The notes beneath the pieces were generated by a model that was not told the origin of the DNA, did not search any database, and saw only the letters and a program-made list of their open reading frames with translations. This document shows, one piece after another, positions 1 to 4,985 of a stretch of DNA of 5,014 nt. Origin of the DNA: an uncultured Megamonas sp. (GTDB taxonomy: Bacteria > Bacillota_C > Negativicutes > Selenomonadales > Selenomonadaceae); contig USPM01000044.1 of assembly GCA_900556715.1 (NCBI GenBank), forward strand, positions 1 to 5,014. Direction: 5' to 3'. The position numbers and the translations under genes are program-made. Each line of letters starts with the position of its first letter. The first letter of the stretch is position 1.

Positions 1-65
1 TTACAGAGCTTGCAGGGGAGTTACAAAATGAAATCATCGCCAGAACAACATATGACAATGTCTGA
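1..65 (+). CDS. Glycyl radical enzyme (pyruvate formate-lyase family), C-terminal end only
   Basis: This is the tail of a gene that begins before the window; the first whole codon is at 3 and the TGA stop is at 63-65. The 20 visible residues end in ELQNEIIART followed by TYDNV. This matches the typical end of glycyl radical enzymes, where the radical-bearing loop (RVxGY/F) is followed by a short helix of the form L..ELQ.EII.RT. The glycyl radical residue itself should lie only a few residues upstream of the window edge. The next gene is a GRE-activating enzyme, as expected for this family. The tail cannot tell which substrate class it is (formate-lyase-like, diol or glycerol dehydratase, choline lyase or another). 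The reading rests on a short match plus context, so the family is fairly sure and the specificity unknown. Confidence 0.8.
   Translation, partial: TELAGELQNEIIARTTYDNV
14..20 (+). promoter_or_regulatory. Ribosome binding site for the activase, inside the GRE gene
   Basis: AGGGGAG ends 7 nt before ATG 28 and is the only good Shine-Dalgarno match near the start of the activase. It lies in codons of the upstream GRE, and ATG 52 and ATG 58 have no comparable site. It therefore favours ATG 28, unless translation is purely coupled to GRE termination. Confidence 0.5.
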
Positions 66-975
66 AGATAAAGGCTTAGTTTTTGATATTAAGCGTTTTG
101 CTGTGCATGACGGGGCAGGAATTCGTACAACTGTATTTTTGAAGGGCTGTCCCCTTCGTTGTAAATGGTGTCAAAATCCGGAAGGATTGGATTATAAACA
201 GCAAATATTATATTTAGAAAATAAATGTATAAAGTGCAAGACTTGTGAGCATATTGCTAACAATAATGCGATAAAATTTGTAGATGATAAGATGAATATA
301 AATCGTCAGCAAGATAGTAATTGGTTGCAGATAATAGAAGAATGTCCAACACGAGCTTTGCAATTTGATAGTAAATACTATAATTTAGTGGAAATTATGC
401 AAGAAATAATGAAAGATGAAGCTTTTTTTAAATATGATGGAGGAGTTACTCTTTCCGGTGGAGAACCATTATTTCAGTATGAATTTGCTTTAGCTATATT
501 AAAGGCTTGTAAACGGAAAAATTTGCATACAGCAATAGAGACCTCATTATTTACTAAACGAGAGATTTTAGCAAAAATATTGCCATATGTTGATGAGTTT
601 TATACTGATTTAAAAATTTTTGATAATGATTGGCATAAAAATTGTACGAATGTAGATAATGAGATAATAAAAGATAATTTAAAGTATTTATTGCAAACTG
701 ATAAGAAAGATTGTGTGATTGTAAGAACACCACTTATTCCAACCTTAACAGCTACAAAAGAAAATATTGCACAGATTAGTAAGTTTATCAGTAATTGTTA
801 TCATGATGTAAAATATGAATTGTTAAACTATAATCCTTTGGCAAAAGCAAAATACAGTTATTTAGATAAAAAATATTATTTTACAGAAAATCCTAAATTG
901 TATAGCAATGCACAATTACAGTTTTTTTATGATATTGCTAAGCAAAATGGAATAAAAAATTTAATTATTGAATAG
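28..975 (+). CDS. Glycyl radical enzyme activating enzyme (radical SAM, PflA-like)
   Basis: This radical SAM protein should abstract hydrogen from the conserved glycine of its partner GRE, using S-adenosylmethionine and a reduced 4Fe-4S cluster in the cytoplasm. Numbered from ATG 28 (315 aa), the N-terminal block reads KGLVFDIKRFAVHDGAGIRT, followed by the radical SAM motif CPLRCKWC (C41, C45, C48). A ferredoxin-like insert follows at about 65-112, then SGGEP (143-147) for SAM binding and RTPLIP near 233-238. Length is normal for the family. The insert keeps C67, C70, C73 and C106 but lacks the other four cysteines usual in two-cluster inserts. Start choice: ATG 28 has GGAG at 17-20 with 7-nt spacing. 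However, residues 1-10 lie over the conserved end of the upstream GRE, so a coupled start at ATG 52 or ATG 58 (overlapping the GRE stop by 8 bp) is a real alternative. The partner is almost certainly the GRE ending at 65. Confidence 0.93.
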   Translation: MKSSPEQHMTMSEDKGLVFDIKRFAVHDGAGIRTTVFLKGCPLRCKWCQNPEGLDYKQQILYLENKCIKCKTCEHIANNNAIKFVDDKMNINRQQDSNWLQIIEECPTRALQFDSKYYNLVEIMQEIMKDEAFFKYDGGVTLSGGEPLFQYEFALAILKACKRKNLHTAIETSLFTKREILAKILPYVDEFYTDLKIFDNDWHKNCTNVDNEIIKDNLKYLLQTDKKDCVIVRTPLIPTLTATKENIAQISKFISNCYHDVKYELLNYNPLAKAKYSYLDKKYYFTENPKLYSNAQLQFFYDIAKQNGIKNLIIE

Positions 976-978
976 GAG
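974..978 (+). promoter_or_regulatory. Ribosome binding site deciding the fsa start
   Basis: AGGAG overlaps the stop codon of the activase. It lies 8 nt before ATG 987 but only 2 nt before ATG 981, so ATG 987 is the functional start. The resulting N-terminus, MKILVDHADI, also matches how FSA-family proteins begin. The overlap with the stop codon suggests coupled translation. Confidence 0.8.
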
Positions 979-986
979 CGATGAGA

Positions 987-1664
987 ATGAAAATTTTAGT
1001 TGACCATGCAGACATTGATGCTATTAAGAAAATGTATGAATATTATCCAGTAGATGGTGTTACAACAAATCCTTCAATTTTGAAAAAAGCAGGAAGAAAT
1101 CCTTTTGATGTTTTAAGTGAAATTAGAGCTTTTATCGGCAGTGAGTCTGAACTTCATGCACAAGTAATATCAAAAGATGCTCAAGGCATGATTGAAGAGG
1201 CTTATAAAATGCGTGAAGTATTAGGTGAAAATACTTTTATCAAAATTCCTGTAATTCCAGAAGGATTAAAAGCAATCAAAGCTTTAGCTAAAGAAGGCGT
1301 AAATATCACAGGCACTGCTGTTTATAATCAGATGCAAGGCTTTTTAGCAGGTAAAGCTGGTGCCAAATATGTAGCTCCATATGTAAATCGTATTGATAAT
1401 CTAGGGGCAAATGGTATTCAAGTTGCAAAAGATATTTATGATATGTTGAAAAATGCAGGTCTTGAAACTGAAGTTTTAGCTGCAAGCTTTAAAAATTCTC
1501 AGCAAGTATTAGAACTTGCTAAATATGGTGTAGGTGCAAGTACAATAGCTCCAGATGTTATTGAAAATCTCATCAAAGTTGATGCAGCAAGATGTGCAGT
1601 TGATGTATTCGTAAAGGATTTTGAAATTCTTTGTGGTGAAAAGAAAACAATGAGTAATATTTAA
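987..1664 (+). CDS. fsa: Fructose-6-phosphate aldolase / transaldolase-like protein (FSA/TalC family)
   Basis: This is a class I (Schiff base) aldolase of the small transaldolase family. FSA-type members cleave fructose 6-phosphate to dihydroxyacetone and glyceraldehyde 3-phosphate; TalC-type members act as transaldolases. The 225-aa length is normal. Visible residues by alignment to E. coli FSA: D6, TTNPS with N28, Q59, the Schiff-base lysine K86 in FIKIP, T110 in GTAVY, Y132 and R135 in PYVNRID, and S167 in AASFKN. Q59 and Y132 are the acid-base residues associated with aldolase rather than transaldolase chemistry, where Glu and Phe are usual. F6P aldolase is therefore the more likely activity, by inference. 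The gene follows the activase after an 11-bp gap with an RBS over the activase stop, so it belongs to the GRE operon. It is the last gene of that operon, ending just before a strong terminator. Confidence 0.93.
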   Translation: MKILVDHADIDAIKKMYEYYPVDGVTTNPSILKKAGRNPFDVLSEIRAFIGSESELHAQVISKDAQGMIEEAYKMREVLGENTFIKIPVIPEGLKAIKALAKEGVNITGTAVYNQMQGFLAGKAGAKYVAPYVNRIDNLGANGIQVAKDIYDMLKNAGLETEVLAASFKNSQQVLELAKYGVGASTIAPDVIENLIKVDAARCAVDVFVKDFEILCGEKKTMSNI

Positions 1665-1667
1665 TAA

Positions 1668-1710
1668 AAAAAAGATTTCTTGGATTTTTTCAAGAAATCT
1701 TTTTTCTTTT
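1668..1710 (+). terminator. Intrinsic terminator of the GRE-activase-fsa operon
   Basis: Starting 3 nt after the fsa stop, a perfect 15-bp stem (1668-1682 with 1691-1705) has an 8-nt loop (1683-1690) and runs into a T-rich tract, with TTTTTTT at the end of the 3' arm followed by CTTTT. The 5' arm is A-rich, so the structure could also act weakly on the minus strand, but no gene there needs it. Confidence 0.92.
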
Positions 1711-1762
1711 GGAGATATTTTTAAGAATGAATATGCCAAGTATGTATTTTTTTTTAGAAAAA

Positions 1763-1785
1763 TGCTAGAATAATTTTATTATAAT
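1763..1785 (+). promoter_or_regulatory. Probable promoter of the yfcE-like gene
   Basis: Two candidate -10 elements are visible. TGCTAGAAT at 1763-1771 is an extended -10 (TGn plus TAGAAT) that would start RNA near 1778. TATAAT at 1780-1785 is a perfect hexamer but would start RNA near 1792, on top of the RBS. Neither has a recognisable TTGACA at proper spacing. A promoter is expected here because a strong terminator lies just upstream. Confidence 0.55.
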
Positions 1786-1790
1786 GATAA

Positions 1791-1797
1791 AGAGGTG
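1791..1797 (+). promoter_or_regulatory. Ribosome binding site deciding the yfcE start
   Basis: AGAGGTG lies 7 nt before ATG 1805 and fixes that codon as the start. The in-frame ATG at 1784 has no RBS and overlaps the TATAAT element. Confidence 0.8.
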
Positions 1798-1804
1798 CTT
1801 AGAT

Positions 1805-2362
1805 ATGAAAATTGGAATTATTAGCGATACACATGGTTGTCATGAACGATTTTCTCTTGCTTTTGATAAATATTTTAAAGATGCAGATATGATTATTCAT
1901 GCAGGCGATGTATTATATCATGGTCCACGTAATCCAATGCTTTCAGATTATAATCCTGCAAAACTCGCAGAAAAATTAAATGCTTGTAGTATGCCTGTCG
2001 TTATTTGTCGTGGTAATTGCGATAGTGAAGTTGATACTTTAGTATTAGATATGCCAATTCAAGCACCATATACTTATGTAGTAGCAGAAGGTTTAAAAAT
2101 AGTTACTACTCATGGTCATTATGTAGAAACAGATGAAGCAAAAGATAAAATGGCTAGAGCTTTAAAAGCAGATATTTTTATTTCTGGTCATGTGCATATC
2201 AATGTTTTAGAAAAAAGAGGAAATACAGTATTTTTGAATCCAGGCTCACCATCACTTAGTAAACGAGAAGATAAGAGAGCAACAGTGGCTATATTAGAAG
2301 ATAAAACTATTAAAATTGTTGATATAGATACTGATGAAGTGATAATGGCTTTGACATTATGA
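1805..2362 (+). CDS. yfcE: YfcE-family metallophosphoesterase (phosphodiesterase)
   Basis: A calcineurin-like metallophosphoesterase of the small YfcE/MJ0936 family, 185 aa and about the same length as E. coli YfcE. Members hydrolyse phosphodiesters in vitro with Mn2+ or similar metals; the physiological substrate is not settled. All metal-binding blocks are present in order: SDTHG with D8 and H10, HAGD with D35, GNCD with N71, THGH with H103, and GHVH with H129 and H131. NPGSPS (145-150) is another family signature. No signal peptide or membrane segment is seen, so it should be cytoplasmic. It sits between two terminator-like hairpins and probably forms its own transcription unit, so context says nothing about its substrate. 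Its last codons also carry the -35 region of the rodA promoter. Confidence 0.93.
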   Translation: MKIGIISDTHGCHERFSLAFDKYFKDADMIIHAGDVLYHGPRNPMLSDYNPAKLAEKLNACSMPVVICRGNCDSEVDTLVLDMPIQAPYTYVVAEGLKIVTTHGHYVETDEAKDKMARALKADIFISGHVHINVLEKRGNTVFLNPGSPSLSKREDKRATVAILEDKTIKIVDIDTDEVIMALTL

Positions 2363-2378
2363 TGAGAATTGCTATAAT
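2351..2378 (+). promoter_or_regulatory. Full-consensus sigma-A-type promoter, probably for rodA
   Basis: TTGACA (2351-2356) and TATAAT (2373-2378) are both perfect consensus, separated by 16 nt, with an added TGn (2370-2372) giving an extended -10. The -35 hexamer lies in the last codons of yfcE. The predicted RNA start is near 2385, giving rodA a leader of roughly 87 nt. Confidence 0.82.
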
Positions 2379-2417
2379 AAGTGAGGATACAAATGATATT
2401 GTATCCTCTATTATTTT
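2376..2417 (+). terminator. Stem-loop after yfcE: terminator and/or 5' leader hairpin of the rodA mRNA
   Basis: A perfect 10-bp stem (2383-2392 with 2399-2408) has a 6-nt loop ATGATA. Beyond a 2-nt mismatch, five more A-T pairs can form (2376-2380 with 2411-2415). A broken T tract (TATTATTTT, 2409-2417) follows. The position just after the yfcE stop suggests a moderate intrinsic terminator. Because the consensus promoter starts RNA near 2385, the same stem would also form the extreme 5' end of the rodA transcript. Confidence 0.65.
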
Positions 2418-2471
2418 GTAAAACTAAATGGATTTGTTAACGAAAATGAAAAGAAGAAATGGTAGGTAATT

Positions 2472-3590
2472 ATGTTCAATATTAGAGAGAATCGGACATT
2501 ACGTCGGTTGGATTTGCCTTTGACTTTAGCAGTCATTGGAATTTTAATAGTAGGTCTTATTACAATCGCTAGTGCGACTCATGTAAATACACCTAGTGAT
2601 GATAGATATTGGTATTTACAAAGACAAGGTATGTTTGCCATTGGTGGATTGATTTGGGCATTTATGATAACGAATTTTTTTGATTATCGTGCTTTGAAAA
2701 ATTGGGGCAATAAGATTTACATTTTTAATTTGATTATGTTGCTTGCTGTTATGTTTTTTGGTCATGCTGCTTTAGGAGCACAGCGTTGGATACAGATAGG
2801 CCCTATCAGTATTCAGCCATCGGAATTTTCTAAAGTAATTATGATTATTGCTTTGGCAACATTGTTAGAAAGCAGGATTGGACATCTAAATAAATGGCGA
2901 GAGGTAGCACCTGTAGCTTTATTTGTTTTAGTACCATTTTTGTTAGTTGCTAAACAGCCGGATTTAGGTACAGGATTAGTATTTTTAGCTATTTTCTTAG
3001 GTATGATTTTTGTAGCTGGTATTAGTTTAAAAATATTAGGTATTGTATTTGGTGCTTTTTTAGCAATGTTACCGATAATATGGCAGTTTTTACATGATTA
3101 CCAAAAAATGCGTATCATGGTATTTATTGATCCAAATGTTGATCCATTAGGTTCGGGATATCATATTATTCAGTCTAAAATAGCGATTGGTTCGGGAATG
3201 CTTTTTGGTAAAGGTCTTTTTGGTGGTACACAAAGTCAATTAAATTTCTTGCCAGAAAATCATACAGACTTTATTTTTGCCGTTGTCGGTGAAGAATTTG
3301 GTTTTATTGGTGCAGTATTTTTACTGTGTTTATATTTGATTGTATTATGGCGTGGCGTAAAAATTGCACGTGAATGTAAGGATACTTTTGGCATGTTATT
3401 AGCATCAGGTATAACATCTATGTTGGCATTCCATTTATTAGTAAATGTAGGCATGACAATGGGGATTATGCCTGTAACAGGTATACCGCTTCCTCTTATG
3501 AGTTATGGTGTAAGTTCGTTATTGACGAATATAACTTGTCTTGGTTTATTGATGAATATTCATTTAAAACAACAAAGTTTACATTTTTAA
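2472..3590 (+). CDS. rodA: RodA, SEDS-family peptidoglycan glycosyltransferase
   Basis: An integral membrane glycosyltransferase that polymerises lipid II during rod elongation, working with a class B penicillin-binding protein (PBP2-type) and the MreBCD complex. The 372-aa length matches RodA. About ten hydrophobic segments are spread from residue 15 to 363. Signatures seen: GAQRWIQIGPISIQPSEFSK (102-121), KQPDLGTG (161-168), and FLPENHTDFIFAVVGEEFGF (259-278) with the catalytic Asp at 266. VNVGMTMGIMPVTGIPLPLM follows at 324-343. The QSQLNFLPENHTDF context and MGIMPVTG separate it from FtsW, but a third SEDS paralogue cannot be excluded. Oddity: the usual SYGGSS is SYGVSS here (V347). The start has only a modest RBS (GGTAGG, 2461-2466). 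No PBP gene is adjacent. It is convergent with tmcAL, with 7 bp between the stops. Confidence 0.92.
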   Translation: MFNIRENRTLRRLDLPLTLAVIGILIVGLITIASATHVNTPSDDRYWYLQRQGMFAIGGLIWAFMITNFFDYRALKNWGNKIYIFNLIMLLAVMFFGHAALGAQRWIQIGPISIQPSEFSKVIMIIALATLLESRIGHLNKWREVAPVALFVLVPFLLVAKQPDLGTGLVFLAIFLGMIFVAGISLKILGIVFGAFLAMLPIIWQFLHDYQKMRIMVFIDPNVDPLGSGYHIIQSKIAIGSGMLFGKGLFGGTQSQLNFLPENHTDFIFAVVGEEFGFIGAVFLLCLYLIVLWRGVKIARECKDTFGMLLASGITSMLAFHLLVNVGMTMGIMPVTGIPLPLMSYGVSSLLTNITCLGLLMNIHLKQQSLHF

Positions 3591-3597
3591 AATTTAG

Positions 3598-4836
3598 TTA
3601 TCTTTGTAGATAGTATGGTGAAGTTGTAAAATCTTGGCCATATGGTTTAAATGGTTTAAAACATAAATTATATAATTCTGTAGCGTAAGTATCTATAGCT
3701 AACATTTCTTCAAACGTTGTCAATTTTTGTTGACAACGTTTTTTACTGTCTAAATATGATGTTGTTTTAGTTATGATAGGAATAGAAGCATTCTTTTTCA
3801 TTTGTTTGATTATTTGAGTACCTTTATCATTAAAAGCTAATATACGGGCATATAAAACACCTGTATCATCAAATGTTTGTATCATTTCTTTGGTAATATT
3901 TAATAGTAGATATAAACATAAACGCTGTAGATTAGTTAAAGGATATCTTTTTGACTTTAATTGTTGATAGAAATCAGCTAAATCGGTAGCTTCATTGGCA
4001 GCTTTTAATAATTTATATTCTAATCCTTCACGAATACCATAGATATTAGACAATTCTTCAATTTTAGCTAATCTAAGTTTAGTGATTAAAGTGGTAAAAA
4101 TATAATCTAAATACGGTAAATCTTGTTTTTGATGGATTTCTTGTAAAAGTGAAAATGTTTCATTAGGTACAACTTGTTTAAGCTTAGAAAAATTGTTATT
4201 ATTTGTATATAAAGAATGGCGAATAGCTGTACCACTGGCAAAATTTTCCTGATAATTTAAATCGTTATGTTCTGCTTTTACACGTTGGATGATATTTACT
4301 TGTAAGGGTTGGGGATAATTTAAATTGGCTTTTAAATATTCAATGCCTAAAATAGCGTTGGGTGCTTTTAATATATTTTCAGAAATACCTGTAAGATTAC
4401 TCAAAATTTTACTAGTTGTGGCAGCATATGATTGACCGTCAGAAAGGCTAGTTTTCAACAATTGTTGAAATTTTTCGCTTTGGGCAGTCTGGGCAATAAA
4501 TGTTAACTCTTTTTCATTAGTGTATTCGCTACCAAAACAAATAGAATCTACACAGTGTAATTTTTGTAATAAATCAATGCCACCTTTGGCGAAGTATTGA
4601 GCACTGCGAACGGTAAAAACAAAAGGAAGTTCGATGACTAAATCTATGCCATTCGCTACGGCAAGTTTTGCCCTTTGCCATTTGTTAACTAGGGCCGTTT
4701 CACCACGTTGGGTAAAATTGCCACTCATGACAGCTATAAAATAGCTATCGGGGAATTTTTCTTTATGTTTTTTTATGAGATATTTATGACCATTATGAAA
4801 TGGATTGTATTCGCTAATAATTCCAGTTATTGACAT
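3598..4836 (-). CDS. tmcAL: TmcAL (YlbM), tRNA-Met cytidine acetate ligase
   Basis: A cytoplasmic nucleotidyltransferase-superfamily enzyme. The characterised B. subtilis member forms N4-acetylcytidine at the wobble position (C34) of elongator tRNA-Met from acetate and ATP via acetyl-AMP. The 412-aa length is close to the B. subtilis protein. The N-terminus carries GIISEYNPFHNGH with the HxGH motif (H14-H17). VMSGNFTQRGE (36-46), the block KWQRAKLAVANGIDLVIELP (52-71) and FGSEY (101-105) follow, all typical of this family. SGTAIRH (201-207) resembles the ISxTxIR loop of nucleotidyltransferases. The start is the ATG at 4834-4836, with only a weak upstream RBS (AAGAAAGTG). The gene diverges from the gene starting at 4986 and converges on rodA. 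No good minus-strand terminator is seen after its stop, so its RNA may run into rodA in antisense. Confidence 0.95.
   Translation of the reverse strand: MSITGIISEYNPFHNGHKYLIKKHKEKFPDSYFIAVMSGNFTQRGETALVNKWQRAKLAVANGIDLVIELPFVFTVRSAQYFAKGGIDLLQKLHCVDSICFGSEYTNEKELTFIAQTAQSEKFQQLLKTSLSDGQSYAATTSKILSNLTGISENILKAPNAILGIEYLKANLNYPQPLQVNIIQRVKAEHNDLNYQENFASGTAIRHSLYTNNNNFSKLKQVVPNETFSLLQEIHQKQDLPYLDYIFTTLITKLRLAKIEELSNIYGIREGLEYKLLKAANEATDLADFYQQLKSKRYPLTNLQRLCLYLLLNITKEMIQTFDDTGVLYARILAFNDKGTQIIKQMKKNASIPIITKTTSYLDSKKRCQQKLTTFEEMLAIDTYATELYNLCFKPFKPYGQDFTTSPYYLQR
3712..3744 (+). terminator. Intrinsic terminator for rodA, embedded in the tmcAL coding region
   Basis: A perfect 12-bp stem (3712-3723 with 3730-3741) with loop TTTTTG runs into six Ts (3739-3744) on the plus strand. 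It lies about 120 nt past the rodA stop and inside the convergent tmcAL gene, over codons 365-375. Read on the minus strand the stem is followed only by TTTGAAG, so it points toward stopping plus-strand RNA. Confidence 0.75.
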
Positions 4837-4890
4837 TTTTAATTCACTTTCTTGATTTTTTATTTTATAATTTTTTCAGTAATAAAAAAT

Positions 4891-4899
4891 ATTTTAGCA
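4891..4899 (-). promoter_or_regulatory. Possible tmcAL promoter (extended -10)
   Basis: On the minus strand TGCTAAAAT (TGn plus TAAAAT, 5/6 to consensus) is preceded by TA, giving TATGCTAAAAT. It would start RNA near 4884, about 48 nt before the start codon. No clear -35 is seen. A TATAAA at 4864-4869 (minus) is a weaker alternative. Confidence 0.45.
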
Positions 4900-4938
4900 T
4901 AGAAGAAGAATTTTTCCTAAAAAATTTACTTGGATTGT

Positions 4939-4967
4939 TTGACAAAATATATAGCTACAGCTATAAT
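4939..4967 (+). promoter_or_regulatory. Full-consensus sigma-A-type promoter for the gene at 4986
   Basis: TTGACA (4939-4944) and TATAAT (4962-4967) are perfect consensus with the ideal 17-nt spacer. The RNA start is predicted near A4974, leaving a very short leader with GAGG (4973-4976) at its extreme 5' end. Confidence 0.85.
4950..4965 (+). repeat. 16-bp inverted repeat over the promoter spacer and -10 (candidate operator)
   Basis: TATAGCT-AC-AGCTATA is a perfect 7-bp inverted repeat with a 2-nt centre, covering the end of the spacer and four bases of the -10. Its size and place suit an operator for a dimeric repressor. With part of it fixed by the TATAAT box, chance is also possible. Confidence 0.4.
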
Positions 4968-4985
4968 GAATTGAGGTTGATTGCA

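Noticed and set aside
10..27. TTG at 10 as start of the activase
   Set aside because: It is in frame but has no RBS and lies deep in the GRE tail; the RBS at 14-20 lies downstream of it and serves a later start.
981..986. ATG 981 as fsa start
   Set aside because: It is only 2 nt from the AGGAG; ATG 987 has proper spacing and the family-typical N-terminus.
1509..1739. Minus-strand open frame of 76 codons
   Set aside because: It lies over the end of fsa and its terminator, has no family resemblance, and its N-terminal half is the reverse of the hairpin region.
1784..1804. ATG 1784 as yfcE start
   Set aside because: It has no RBS and overlaps TATAAT; ATG 1805 has AGAGGTG 7 nt upstream and gives the normal family N-terminus.
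3260..3454. Minus-strand open frame of 64 codons
   Set aside because: It lies wholly inside rodA, whose conserved motifs prove the plus-strand reading.
3642..3659. Tandem 9-bp repeat ATGGTTTAA x2
   Set aside because: It simply encodes FKPFKP near the TmcAL C-terminus; two copies are too few to call a repeat element.
3712..3744. The same hairpin as a tmcAL (minus-strand) attenuator or terminator
   Set aside because: The minus-strand 3' flank has only three Ts before GAAG, and it would cut tmcAL about 40 codons short of its stop.
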